This document shows, piece after piece, positions 48,413 through 61,643 of a stretch of 64,000 nt of DNA. Every line of letters begins with the position of its first letter. Position 1 is the first letter of the stretch. Under the pieces are notes generated by a model. It ran no database searches, was not told the DNA's origin, and saw only the letters and a program-made list of their open reading frames with translations. This stretch comes from Prunus persica. Lineage: Eukaryota; Streptophyta; Magnoliopsida; Rosales; Rosaceae. Position numbers and translations under genes: made by a program. The stretch is from the NCBI RefSeq assembly GCF_000346465.2, contig NC_034014.1, forward strand, positions 6,206,507 through 6,270,506, in the 5' to 3' direction.

Positions 48413-49780
48413 ATAGAAATGGGAGAATACCGAATCAATATTATATACGAATTGTCTACTACGCTGCCTACATACGAAAAGTCTCCAATTATATGCTTGG
48501 AAAATATGACAGCATCCAAGCAACTAACAGCTTTGTTTTAACATCAAGCTGATATCTATTTATTTATTTTATTTCTACAATAATGATCCAACATAATCCG
48601 AAAGGCACGAAAATAAATAACAAATCCCTCGTAGCACAGCAGCCTCTACAGATCAAAACCCACATCATGCCCTCCTTTACACAAAAACAATAGCAGACAC
48701 TGATAGATAAACAATTCTCTTCAAAATAATAGCTTCTAGCTTTTTCTTCCTCCTTTCTTTTTTTAGAAAATACAAAACATTACCATCCCACCTAGTTACA
48801 GCACACACCCCACACCCCACACTCAAAAAATAATTGCACGAAATACTTTTTAATTCCAATCACTTCTCTGTTCTGAACTTTGCAAACACAATACAAATAG
48901 AAACTTAGAAGGAAAAAAAAGTTGTAAACTCATTAATATCCATTTTGTCATGTTAAACAGTTAGCGCAGTATAAAACTCCCCAAAAGGGTCAGATTTCAT
49001 CCATTTAGTTGTGAGAGCAACAATCAAATATCCGTACAGCAGGGAGTTGAATACTCATCATCTGGATGATCAGCCGGTCCGAATTGACCATATACAGCAA
49101 CCCGCAATACAAGCTTCACACCAAGCATTTATCACCCCCACCTGCAAATGCAAACAAAGTAGAAGCCCAACTAAATACAAGAAAATGCACATACCAGTAA
49201 TTCACTCCAGCTTAAATCTAGCAAAGGGAAAAAAGGTGCGGGGACCCAAGAGGCAGGCATTCTTACTATCCTTCTTTTAAGTGAATTGGCATAGTGGCAC
49301 TTGTAGAAACAGAACCGAACACTCGCATGACACAGGTTTGTTCAATGCACAACATGCTAACCATAATGTCTAAATCAAAGGAATATACAAATTATGTGCC
49401 TTTACGAGGGAGAGAAGAGGCTGGGAAGAAGAAAAGCAGCATTTAGTGGGAAGTGAAAACAAAAAGAGGAGAAAGCAGATGCACTACATGATGCAACAAT
49501 AACCCTGCAAGCAATAATAGATCCACGCTTCTCTTTATGGCCATGCTAACAAACTAGAAAAATTAAAATATGTCCACATACAAAAACCTAAACAAGTAAT
49601 TCATCCTTACCTGCAGGATTACAGACCCCAAAAGTTACAGGAGTTTGACCCTACATAAGGCTGCCGAGGCAAAGACCAGTTATGAGTCAGTCCCATCCTT
49701 GAGTACAAGGTCACACAACCACACAGCCCTCGATTCCTTTTGAACATTCCCCAACCATGCAAAGCTATCATTTTGCAATA
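48413..49780. other. NOT4 3' flank and probable 3' UTR
   Basis: Source of the duplicated segment 36541-37900. The near part (about 49000-49780 on the minus strand) is probably 3' UTR. It may contain a further 3' UTR intron, because several splice-like AG/GT sites are present, but none is decisive. Confidence 0.5.
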
Positions 49781-52700
49781 TTACATCCCAAATGTTCTGT
49801 TATACAGATCACCAGAACTGGGCATCCGAAACTTTGAATCTTCATAACCAGAATAATACTTGTTGAACCCTAGTCTATCATTTCTCAAGAGCTCTGCCAT
49901 ACCCAGAGTGCTTCCACCCTGAGCCTCATTCCACCCATCCCAGTGACCATTTGACATGACCCGGTTTCTAGACTGTTGTTGGAGGGACAATTGAGAAAAA
50001 GGGGATAGATTGCTGCTAGTCTGAGATTGATCCAAAAGCATCGAAGAAATTCCATAAGAATCATTGACGTGAGAAAAACCATCGCCGAAATCAGGAAATC
50101 TAACGTTTTGTTGTGGGGTGAGGGATCTTTGCATCAACAGTTGAAGCCTTGCATCATTTTCATAGGCACTTAACTGTGAAGGGAAGTTTGATCTCATTTC
50201 AAGGCCGGGGTTGTTAAGCCCACCTTGCAGTCGCCCTTTACCGACCGCCAATATAGCAGGATCCATAAACTCAATGTCCCCAGAGCTACCAATATTACCA
50301 GTTGCCTGAGGTTGATATGCATTTCTCAACAATGGGGAAGTATCATACAAATGATTCCCTGAGAAACAGGTAAAGAAATTAGCACTTAAACATCAGATGC
50401 ATTAGAAAAAGTCAAATTAAAAGGTATTGTATATAACCAACCAGCCAGAGAGTCAAACTCCTGATCCACTCTCTCATGAGAAGTAAAGCCTGGTGGTGGT
50501 GCCCTGCTTGGCACAGAGAATCCAGGAGGAGCAGAAATTTGAGCCCTTGAAACCACTGAAAGATTTTAATAATGGTTAGAAACAAGACAAAGCATGAAAA
50601 ACAACCCCCAGGCCAGCAAAGAAAATAAAGTGAAAACCCATTTAAAAACTGTTACTAATAATAATCACTGATCATAATAAACAAGAACTTTAAGCACAGA
50701 ATTGAAAATTAATTGCGGTCATGAACCTATTAGATAATTCAAACTTCCGGAAACAAAAATAAAAAAGAAAGGTCTCACGAGCATGATTAAGTGACATGAG
50801 AGCGCAGATCATGCAAGGAATCATTTTAAAAAAATCTTGACTGCGTGCAACAAAATGTGAGGCACAGAAAAAAATGCATGCCGCTAAACACCAAGAAAGA
50901 ACATAAACAAATTCCTACTAAGACCAATGGAAGGCAGCAAATACAACAAACCCCAATAGGTAATCGGCAGAAGAAGAAACAGTAACATAAAGCCAGTCAG
51001 TACTCACCAGAAAGCTTGTTAGAAGAAAAAGCTAAATGATTGCTGCCATGATTTTCAGGTTCTTCATAAGAGCTAGATGAAAAACCGTTTCCAATTCCAA
51101 GATTCTCCAAACCTAAATCTCTATTTTCAGAAAAACCATGGTGGAATGATTGGTTATTAGAAAACTGCCCAACGACATTCGGAGATGACTGTACATCGAA
51201 TGCTTGATTTTTAGAATCCTCCTGTCTTGCAAAAGAGAATCTGGACTGATTGTTATTTTGTACTTTCCAAGGACTTGACATTTTGAGAGCTCCAGGCTGT
51301 CTATCAGTTTCACCCAATAATTTCGAAAAATGCTGTGGTGACGCTATTGAGTCATCCCAAGTGTCAAAGTCCATTGATAATATATTTGAGATTATGCTAC
51401 TCTCTCCCTTGTCAACAGCAGCACTGAAATCCGCATTAGCTGCATCATCCAGGAATCTTCCACTGTGCTTCCCTGGGCCTTCATTTGGAAGCAGAAAGGA
51501 ATGCTCCAACGGCCTCTCTGAACCAGAAGATCTGCTTACCAAGTTCTCAGGGTAACCATTAGATGTTACTGAAATACTGGATGAAGATAGAAGTGAACTG
51601 TCCCTCATTTTGTTATCAACAAATGGACGATCAACATTTGAATAAACTGCACCATAAGCTTCACTATGCAGCAATGGAGACCTAGAATGATTTGAAACAT
51701 GGACCGCATTAGCCAAACTAGGCAAATATGTTGAACGACTCACTTCTGGATCCTTGAGTCTCTGATTGTCGAAAGATAGTACATCCTCTTCCACCTCAGA
51801 AGATGCATTTGGTACTAGTTGTGCTTGTGACTCTGATATCCAGTTGGATTGTTCCCTTGTAACACACACTGCATTAACAGCTGTCACAGCAGTTATTGGA
51901 GGTTCTCTGGACTGCTCAGCACAGTATTGCTGTAACCCTTGGTTCCGAGGCGATTTAATCACAGAATTATCAGAAAGTGAACTATTAGATCTGACTACAC
52001 CAGAATGTTCTACCATGGAATTTCTATCAATGCCCATCAAAGGCATATCAGAGCATATGCTTTGGACCACTTCTTCAGTGGAAACAAGGTTTTCATTTTC
52101 ATGACAGGAACTGTAAGATAGATGACTATGGTTGGTGGCATTGCTGATGCTTGGCTGCATGCTGCTATCTCTATCATTATCCTTGGTTGTTTGGGGGGAA
52201 GATAAAGGGCTGCTCCCATTCACAGAAGCAGGAGCTTCATCGGGTGCAGCAGGTTCGTCAGACAGGTCATTCTGACAATCCACGCCACTATTCTGTCTCA
52301 CAATCTTCAATGATTCTGGTTTACCTTTAGCATGCATAGTCTGACTTTCATCATTTAATGCTGACCTCTTTCCTGCATCACTATGCAGTATAGAAGCCTG
52401 AGTAGTAGCAACCGCTGCTGAAGAAAATGGCAATGTGCAATTGACATCAGGTTTCTGTTTAGTATGTCCATTCGAATTTATTATATTTGTAGCTGGTGGT
52501 TGGCAATTTGAACCACGTGTTCCCCTGCAACGTGCACTCAGTACTTTTAGGATTGATTACAATCATAAAACAATGTAAAGGAAAAAATAATAAATAACCA
52601 GATACCATGAGGCTGCAGCTGGAAGAGCAATAGATCTACCAGAGCTTCCATTTGGAGGAGAACCTCTAAGAAGGCTTCCAGTATTCTGCCAGGTTAAAAA

Positions 52701-55700
52701 CAAAATCAAAACAATAAGATATGACTCAAAACTGCAACTTATAACCGGCTAATATCAAACAACCACACAACCTAAACTTCATATTACCAACTATCTATAA
52801 CTTTAACTTCACTTTAATATAGGTTTCCAGAATTCTTGTCGAATATTTCTAGACTATCCAGTATGAAAAAGATGTTCAAAGGAAAACAAGAACGCTCAAA
52901 ATAAACAGCAACCAGAAATGATAGCAACCAGCTTATCCTTGCGATTCAATAACTTCCTGTAAAAAGAGCACAACCCGACAACTTCATATTACCAACTATC
53001 TATAACTTTAACTAAACTTTAATATAGGTTTCCAGAATTCTAGTCCAATATTTCTAAACTATCCAGTATGAAAAAGATGTTCAAAGTAAAACACAAACGC
53101 TCAAAATAAACAATAAGCAAACAGAAATGATAGCAACCAGCTTATCCTTGCAATTCCATAACTACCCAGGGAGATATGACACTTACACTAGAACCATTTT
53201 TAATAATTGGTCCTCCAGCAGAAGTAGAACTGCTGTTACAATAATCATCTAGTGGTGGAGGCAAAACACTCCCTGAACGCCGTTGCATACTGTTTGCAGT
53301 ACCGGTAATTTGTTGTACCCTACTCCTTCAGGAAACCATTATCCAAATTAATTAATCATCCAACGAAAACACCACCCAAAGTTTAAAAAAATGCAGACAG
53401 CGCAAGAAAAAGCCTATTTAAATGACAACATACGAAAAATTTGAACTATATTAAAGCATTTAATGTATGATAAATTTCTTTAACCTTCATCTCCACAACC
53501 ATCTATCATTAATGTTCACGACCATCTTTGGGATGGATTTATCAGTCCTAAGGCCAACTATATCCTTCCAAATAATCCAACACAGAGAATGCTTATCATT
53601 ACTCTAGACAACATGATAAGCATCAAGCTGAAGAAAGGCTATTATGCACATTGAAGAGCTTGGGTTACAATTCCTGGCTCATTGGAAGTGCTATAGGTTT
53701 GGCAGAGTTCATACACACTGTGCCTCACCAACTGTATTTTTGTAGGAAAAAAATGCTTCTTGAGGAAAAAGAAAGATCGTTGAACACCCAAGGCTCATCT
53801 CATTAGCCTAGGTTTTGGCGAATGAAGCCATAATAAACACCTCTTCCAAAACCTCCCGATAATTTATTACAATCAACAAGGGCAGCAATAATGCAGTACA
53901 CGGATCATTTGAAAAAGAATGGCCAGGTTGGCGAACTAAATACCTAGTGTATGCAGAAATTATTTCATCTTTAGTGAAACTGTCCTCCTGAGACCCAACC
54001 TCATGCAGATACAAACAATCAGGATTGGTGCAAGGCTGGAAAGAACAAAAGTCAGTCCTCAAATAGATTCTTTAAAATTTAATACAACTACAATAGAGAA
54101 ATTTTATAAACCAGGTAGACCAAGTAATGATTCATACCACATTTCTCAGCCATGCATGACAATACTTTGTGGTCCCGAAGCATGCCCTGAAACATACATA
54201 TAAGGGATTATTATACCAACGACTCTATGCTGAAAAATCATGCAATTCATTAATGAGAGAACAAATATAAACATGCATGTACCTCAGCGATCTACCATCC
54301 AAGAGGAACCCATGTACATTTTGAATACAACGAACCGCTTCCTCTTCTTTCGAGTAAGTAATATATCTGAGCACAAGGAACCATTATGAAACCAACACTA
54401 AGCACACAATGGCAATCAGAAGATCGCAACAAGCTTAATGCTATGCTACGCTGGAGTCAAATGAAAGGTGAATGTGTAAAATATCAATAAGAAAATTAAC
54501 AAGCAACAATCACCATCACATGGCCGTAAACAAGAAAATTAACATAAACTGCATACAAACTTTTGAGCTAATTATAAAAACAGTGGTATCCAGCTGTATA
54601 AAAACATCTCTCCAACGAGCATAAGGAAATGAAAAAAAAAATTACCAAACCAATTCTCTATGAACAGGTTTACTTACACACTACATGTATTGTTTGGAAA
54701 TTGCTGAATGATACCAGCTGCAGTTCGGGACATAGAAACTTTTAAAACCTTCCCATACTGACCAAAATATTCTCTGCGCTGCAGAAGCTGCATAAGAGAT
54801 GCATTAAATTAGTGAGCCTCTACAAGCCAAAACAGAAAGATGCCAGACACAGAGAGAGAGAGAGAGCCTACATCTTCATCTGCCAGATTAAGAGGCAACC
54901 CAACTATGTAAACAAGGTTCCTTTGAATCACTCGCACACTGCTGAGCTGCTTCCGTCCTTCAGTCGATTTAACCTTTGCCTTCTGAGACTTCATCTTTTT
55001 CTCGGTATTGATTTCAGCCACCAATCTGTGGGGCAAAAGTTAAAGAAAAAGGTCCAAGCAATTACAACAACAGTTGCTACTTATCTAATTAAAAATTGAT
55101 GTGGCTATCTATCGGATGCAAAAAAATTATGGTACACAGAAAAACAACCTCTCGCACTTTCCAGCCGTCCCTACAATCTTTTCCTTATCATAAGGAGTGC
55201 GGCATGCAGGACACCGCCCCTCTGTCTCATCCTTCTCAGCCATGTCCATTATGTGGTGCCAACACCAAACACATATCTGTGATCAAGTAGAGAATTTCAG
55301 AATTCAGCAGAACTAAGAATAAAGTCCACGCAAAAGTTATAACTTTCAAGGTGCACAAACATAAATACAAAGATTCACAATTAACAAAAACCAAACACAC
55401 AAACCGAATTATCCCAAATATTTGACTGCCTGTCAGGGGCATACATATTGATTCTGAACAAAGCCACCACACACTGACACACAGTTCAATACCCTGCACT
55501 CTAATATCCCAAAAGAAAACTCTACTATCATGTCTAACGCTATGTTCTGTAAAGAGACCCAGATAGGAGAGCAGGAAACGAGAGTTTATCCTTCATTTGG
55601 TAGGAAGGAGAATAAAAGGAAAAGGAGCCCCCTGGGCCCAACAAACCAAATCTGTCCAACTTTGAAAGGAACAAAGGAGGGAGACAAGAGACACCTTTGA

Positions 55701-56793
55701 TAATTGTACTCTTTTTCCTCGACCCAGCTACTAAAGCAAGGGGAAAGGAACCCTCTGGACCAAACTAACTAAATCTGTCCAAATTTGAAAGGATCATAGG
55801 AGGGAGGCAAAGAGAAACTTTCGATACTTTTACTCTGTCCTCAATCCAACTACTCAATGGTTTATACACAGAAAATTTTTTTTTTTGTCCCTTTCCTCTG
55901 AACAAGTGAGGGTACATTTTGTCTTCCAATCACTTTATCCTTCCCTTATGATTTTATCCTGTCCATCCATCCTACCAAACAATTGTAAGAGATTAATTGT
56001 GGTGAAGAAAACTTTTTCTATTTCTCCAACAGTGGGCAAAGGCAGATTTCCATCAGTGAATCAGGATGTCGGCTATACACAGGAATATTGGGTTCCTAGA
56101 AACAGTCACACCACTGAAGCTTTCTCAATTAAAGCCATTAAATAAATAAAAAAAGACACTTCCCAAGTTTGAAAAGGAGGAACAACTGACGTTCCAAAAA
56201 AATATTCTAGAGAAGCATAAGACAATATGTGGAACAAAACCAGTACTGAACCAACCTGGACCCAATCTAGAAGAGTCAAATGTTAATACCTTTTTCATTG
56301 GTATTGACGGTTGACTATAAAGAGACTCAATTCTATGCTTTGCTTTGCAATGATGAAAAATTATCTTATACTACCCATAGGTTTTGCCACTATTCTTCGT
56401 AACTTGCAAACTCAATACCAAATCCACATAGAACTGTTTCAATAATATGGCAGGAAGAAAATAAATTCATAGAAGTGCCCAAATAAGTTGAAGAGTGCAC
56501 AGGATATGTCACGTAACCAAATAGATTAGGATTGCAAACTTTCAGTAGCAACGAACAGTCCATGGGAAGTGATTAGTTGAATGACTAATCATGCGGTTCG
56601 AAATTCAAATCAAAAGCACTATGTAGACAAAATAGGAACAACTATCCACCAAACCTCCCCCCAACCCACAGAGAGACAAAGGTAAGTTAGTGTCCCAGAC
56701 CTCATAACCGCATTTACATGGCTTCAATTGCTGATCTGTCAAATCCATCTCCTCCGCGCAAAGAGGACAAGTCTTTTCTCCCTGGTCACTCAT
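49781..56793 (-). CDS. NOT4: NOT4-like E3 ubiquitin ligase of CCR4-NOT complex (1,043 aa)
   Basis: Coding exons by eye, 5' to 3': 56793-56701, 55276-55149, 55025-54872, 54787-54678, 54366-54283, 54186-54138, 54035-53944, 53319-53187, 52685-52606, 52524-51008, 50555-50442, 50358-49781 (3132 nt, frame open). A C4/C4 RING uses Cys 9, 12, 26, 28, 33, 36, 53 and 56. A basic coiled linker follows, then an RRM (about 111-190, RNP2 LVYIVGLP) and a CCCH finger (C199-x8-C208-x4-C213-x3-H217). The remaining 800 residues are Ser/Asn/Gln-rich and disordered-looking, largely from one 1.5 kb exon. NOT4 acts in co-translational quality control and mRNA turnover in the cytoplasm. A 5' UTR intron probably spans 57838-56801. 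Which plant paralog it is rests on recalled synteny with NOT4C. The 3' part is duplicated at 36541-40990. Confidence 0.93.
52769..53167. repeat. Tandem duplication in NOT4 intron
   Basis: Two direct copies of about 190 bases (52769-52961 and 52977-53167) lie in the intron between the eighth and ninth coding exons. Shared blocks include AACTTCATATTACCAACTAT and ATAGCAACCAGCTTATCCTT. The second copy ends 20 bases from the donor of exon 8. Confidence 0.85.
55619..55860. repeat. Second tandem duplication in NOT4 first coding intron
   Basis: Two diverged direct copies of about 115-125 bases (55619-55735, 55745-55860) share AAATCTGTCCAA, TTTGAAAGGA and AGGAGGGAG. Confidence 0.7.
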
Positions 56794-57838
56794 GATTACC
56801 CTAAAAAAATTCAAACATAAAGTGTAAAAAGTAAATAAACACAATGCACAAGATTAAAGCATTAATCTTAATAGGTATGCGCATACAGATAAGAAACAGA
56901 AGGAAAAAAAACTTCGAAATTGCAAAATAAAATCCAAATGCTCGACTTAAACCTGAGCAAACAATGCTTGAAAATATTAAAAACAAAAGAGATGTTAGAA
57001 ATATAAATAACAGATGTGCCATTTTATGAGGAAACTAACAATGACATGAGCCTAAAAGAAGAACTCAAACATAAAAAACAATTCAGAATTTCCTGTATTT
57101 CCTTTTTCCTACTAAAAACTAGGCAGAAAACAGAAAATGTGGTAGCTCAAAATCGCCAGTATGCATTTATTTAATTTAATATACAAATGCAGCTCAATAG
57201 CAATTTTTTTCACATCATGATAGCATATTCACATTAGTCATTCACTTATCGACATTCACATTACGGAAACAGCCACATACAAGTAACAATTATTTAAAGT
57301 AAAATTAAAAAATGACAAAACCCTAGAAAAATCTCAATCACAATAAAACGAACCAAAAAATTGAGCTTGCACCAGTCTGGAAAAGCCCCAAACTGAAACC
57401 CTAAAAGCCCAATCATTTCAGCAACCGCCAGCAGTACATTAACAAATTCAAAACCCAAAATCAGCTCCCAAGACACAAAACAGATCAAAATCGTAGGCAA
57501 AGCAGATCAAAATCAAACATCATTAACAACAAATATATTGAAAAAATACATATTTATTATCAAAATTAAAGTAAAAACCGGTAATTAAAAACCTAATCGG
57601 AATCGTTGACATGCAACAGAAGGAATCAAAGGCAAGGATGTGAATGGAGGTCAATCAGACGGCAACAGCCTCCGAGTAATTAAACAAAGTAAACTGATTT
57701 GAAATCAAAATTGAAAATTCAGTCTCGTACAAAATAGATTAAATTAATTAGGGATCTGGAGGATGAAAGAAATTGATCGGACGGACAAATTAGGGCTAGA
57801 GAAGAGAGAGAAGAGATAGCAGAGAAGAGGAGACTTAC

Positions 57839-57904
57839 AGTTGGGGATCGAGAAGAAGAGGACGAAGCTGTGAGAGGATGAGATTGTGGTGTGAGGATCG
57901 CAAC

Positions 57905-57942
<38 letters not shown>

Positions 57943-57960
57943 ACAATAAGAGGGGGTGCC
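57839..57960 (-). promoter_or_regulatory. Probable NOT4 5' leader exon with (CT)17 tract
   Basis: On the minus strand a GTAAGT donor follows ...CCCAACT at 57839, and an acceptor (TTTTTTTAG) lies at 56802-56801, just before GGTAATC and the ATG. This fits a noncoding first exon with an intron in the 5' UTR. The leader region contains an (AG)17 microsatellite at 57907-57940, (CT)17 in the transcript. The transcription start is not defined. Confidence 0.55.
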
Positions 57961-58770
57961 TTTTAAGAGAGATGGAGAGAAGGGCCTGTTTGGATGGGTT
58001 ATTTGGCTGCTCTGCGCGTCGCTGTCAATTAAATATAAACGAGTTCCACATAATGCCCTTGGATTTTGGTAAAACTACCAACATGTAACCTTTCCTTTGT
58101 GGCCTGGCCAACGTTGGCTCTTTTGTTTTTGCTCTTATTTTTCCGGTTTTGTCGACTTTCGGGAACTCGCTTCTTCTTCTAATAACGTATCTGGCCCTAT
58201 TGGATTAATGTATTTTTCCGGTCTTGTACACGTATATTTCTTTTCTTTTTTGAATTTAATTAGGTGGTGTATTGGAAGTTTGCCAAGTAAATATTTGGGT
58301 TTTATCCACCCAATAAGATTCTATAATTATTTTGTTTATATTTCTGCCTCTTGGGGTGTTAGGAAAATAAATTATGACCGTTGGATTTCTTTTCTATCAA
58401 AATTTCAAGAAAAAGAATCATCTCATGAGCTTAGAAGATGTTACCCTTAATATTGACGCAAATTTAAATGTAATTAACATTATGGATAATATTGATGTGC
58501 ACATACGAAAATAAGAATGACATTAATTGAATTGAAGGAATGTAGACTAAAATTATGAGTTTGGAATGAGGATTAGTGATTTCAGACGTATTCATTTAAT
58601 CATTTTGTGTATGCTTATGTAATTTGACTTTAAGGGATGACATTTACTCTGACAGATTATGCAAATCCATCAACAATCTGGTGGCTGGCAAGAATAATTT
58701 AAGTTGCCCTATGGATGTATTTCTCTCTGCGTGTTTGTTTAATGAAACATCCTTTTCGACAGCAACCAAA

Positions 58771-58809
<39 letters not shown>

Positions 58810-60849
58810 TAGTGGATAAGAATGTAAAACTTTACATTCCCATACGGTGTGATCCAAAATTAAAATTTCATATTTCCATTCATGCAGGATTGAGCTCGTT
58901 AATAATTTTTACAGAGTTATTCTTTATGCATTCTTTTCAACTAGCTCTGCCAATTGGTTTTCTTTTTTATTTTATTTTTAATTATTTTATTTTATTTTAG
59001 AATTGAGAAAATATTAAATTTATTATCTGATTTTGTTTTTAATTTTAATTTTTGTAGTAGGAAAAATATAAATTGACCATATTATCCTCATTTAATTAAT
59101 AATTTTAATTTTTAATAGTTGCATTTACTAAGGGCATTTTCTGGTATTTTGAATGTTTCACCATTCTCTTTATATATAGAGATTACTAGCCCCTTGGCAC
59201 ATGAATTGGTTTTTTTTTTAATTTTAAAAAAATAAAATGGGTAGTTATGTTTCATAAAAGTATGATATATTATCTGATTTTGTTTTTAATTTTAATTTTT
59301 TTAATATGAAAAAATATGAATTTATCATATTATCCTCATTTAATTAATAATTTCAATTCTTAATGTTTGAATTAATCAAGAGTATTTTATGGTATTTTGA
59401 ATGTTTCACGTCATTCTTTACCTTTTGCTTTATATATATATAGATTAAGAACGCTAAAATATAATAGAAAATATATATGTACAAACTAAACATAATTGTA
59501 ACCTATGTTTATGGTTACAAATACAAACTACAAAACACAATAATCTATTTTAGTAATTCATAGTTTCATTCACTTTGCATTTGATCACACATGCGATGCA
59601 TGTGTAAGAGGATAAAAAAAGCAAAAAAATGTATGCACTTTGAAAGTCTTAATAGTTGGAGCTTATTGGCATTGTTTCACAAGTATTGTTCTCTTTGTAA
59701 ATAAATAAATAATCCATTGTTCATCCACAATTGGAGTACGAGTAAGAATAAGTTTCTTATGTGCTTCCCATGAAATACACAATTATTTGGGTTCATCACG
59801 ACAATGGGATTGTGCTACTATTTTTCTTTCCAATTTAAATAAAATATTATTATTATATAATACAAATTTAGCTTACATCAGTTGGCTACAACAATGAGCC
59901 GGTCCTTCTTACAACTAAATTTGAATCCCCCTTCTTATAAATTAGATTAATTTAGAGTAATTTGAATTATCGTTTGTATTAAAAAATATGATACTGCACA
60001 TTCATGCACCAAATATTTCTGTTACAAGTAGGTTTAGGTTTAGAACCCTATTTTGTATATGAGATTTGAAAACCTATAATCCATAGTTCCCAATGATAAA
60101 ACCTTAATCCAAGGCGTAAGGCCAGATAAGATGCATGCAAACTCATCAAGATCATGACATTTGGGCAAACCATGTGAGTCATCCCCAATTCTCAATATAT
60201 TGGGAATTAATTGCAATACATGTTCCCCTTATACTTTCTTTTGCGTGCTCTGTGCTTGGTTTCATATTAAATTCCATCTCTCACCCATTACAATAACACA
60301 TCGCAATGCCAACTCAGGGATTTGGGTTCCTTCAAAAGTCCAAGCTTCAAACATTTGGAACATAAATGGTTGTGTTGCTTTTATAATAATTTCCTTCAAT
60401 CTTGGTTTATATTTCATCTCTTTATTTGAATAATTCTTAGGTTTCTTTTTCATAATAATTATCACACTATTATTGTACCTAATTTTCTATTTTCCCATTC
60501 ATACTTAATTGTAATTGTAATTTTGCATAGCGCATCTACAATTATACTCCTTATTTTTTTAATTAAAATTTAGCTAAAAATACACAAAAGATATTTTAGG
60601 AACTCTCTATAAAATTTGAACTCCAATAATTCTCCTTAGTTTAGAGAGTCATAAATACTATAAATATTTTTTAATTCAATATAATTAGTCCATCTCTATA
60701 CAAAATAATATATAAAAAATAGTTTGCATTAATTAAAAGTTTAAAATATGCATAAAACAAATCAACATTAAAGAGCCACTAGGAATCCTTTTTCTCCCCT
60801 CAGATTTAGGAGCTCCTAGAGGTCTCCCTATTTTAAAATGTGGATAAGA
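57961..60849. other. Gene-poor region upstream of NOT4
   Basis: No supported coding sequence. It contains a poly-A/(TA)n tract at 58768-58802 and the direct repeat described at 59016-59442. Confidence 0.45.
59016..59442. repeat. Direct repeat pair, about 175 bp each
   Basis: 59016-59190 and 59268-59442 share long blocks (TTATCTGATTTTGTTTTTAA, TATTATCCTCATTTAATTAA, GGTATTTTGAATGTTTCAC) and both end in a TTTATATATA..AGATTA motif. The spacing is about 250 bases. The family is not recognised. Confidence 0.75.
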
Positions 60850-61382
60850 AGAAATTATACAATAGTACGGTATCACCACGTCAACTGGTGATACTTCCAC
60901 TCAGATATTGCCACGTGTCTTTTAAAAGAAAACTTAAAAATGTTTTTCCAACTAGACATTGGGTTTCAATTTTACCCTTTAGAATAAAATAAAATATAAA
61001 AACAAAACAAAAAAGAAAGAAGTTGACTGCAAACTTGGCTGTAGTGCAGCCCTTGCTGTCGCCCCTCCCTCTTTTCGTTCATTTATGTTTCTCTCTCTCT
61101 CTCTCTGAATACAAACACAGAGGGAGGTCGCGGCAAGGGAACATCGAATTGGACCGAGGAGAAAGGGAGGGCACGGCAAAGGGGGTCTGCGAACTAATAG
61201 AGGAGGAGGCTGCGCCACAGTTATTTTTTTCTCTTTTATTTTTCTTTTGAAGGGTAAAATTGGAACCCAATGTGTAGGTGGAAAAACAATTTAAAGATTT
61301 TTTTTTTTAAAAGACATGTGGCAATATCTGAGTGGAAGTATCACCATCTGACGTGATGATACCGTACCATTCTATAATTTCT
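60850..61382. mobile_element. Mutator-like element with long inverted ends and GC-richer core
   Basis: Ends of about 135 bases are inverted copies: AGAAATTATACAATAGTACG on the left and AGAAATTATAGAATGGTACG read inward from the right, continuing with GGTGATACTTCCACTCAGAT. The flanks GTGGATAAGA (60840-60849) and GTGGATAGA (61384-61392) look like a 9-bp target duplication with one indel. The core (about 60990-61246) is unlike the arms, richer in G+C and includes a CT microsatellite. It could be captured host sequence, as in Pack-MULEs. No protein domain is recognised. Confidence 0.65.
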
Positions 61383-61518
61383 CGTGGATAGAGAGCATAG
61401 TTGGAGTTGTGTTTTTCCAATTTCTCCGTAAAATTTGTCTAATAAGGTGGTTTAGAGAGCCCACTGCGGATGCTCTTAAACTCAAAAAAATAAAAAAATA
61501 AAAAAATAAAAAAAATTT

Positions 61519-61643
61519 GCAAAGGACCCACTAGTGTAGTGGTTTGGAGTATTTACTCCCTCAGGCAAGGTCCTGGGTTTGAGTTCTAGCATCCGTGTTG
61601 TGTGTGTAAGTTTAATATATTATCGCTCATTTTAATAAAAAAA
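61519..61643 (+). mobile_element. SINE-like element (possible)
   Basis: Begins GCAAAGGACCCACTAGTGTA and has a box A-like TAGTGTAGTGGTTTGGAG and box B-like GGTTTGAGTTC about 40 bases apart, then a TATATTATCGCTC tail and A tract. It shares its head and tail with 18471-18642. tRNA-derived SINE is the best guess. Confidence 0.45.
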
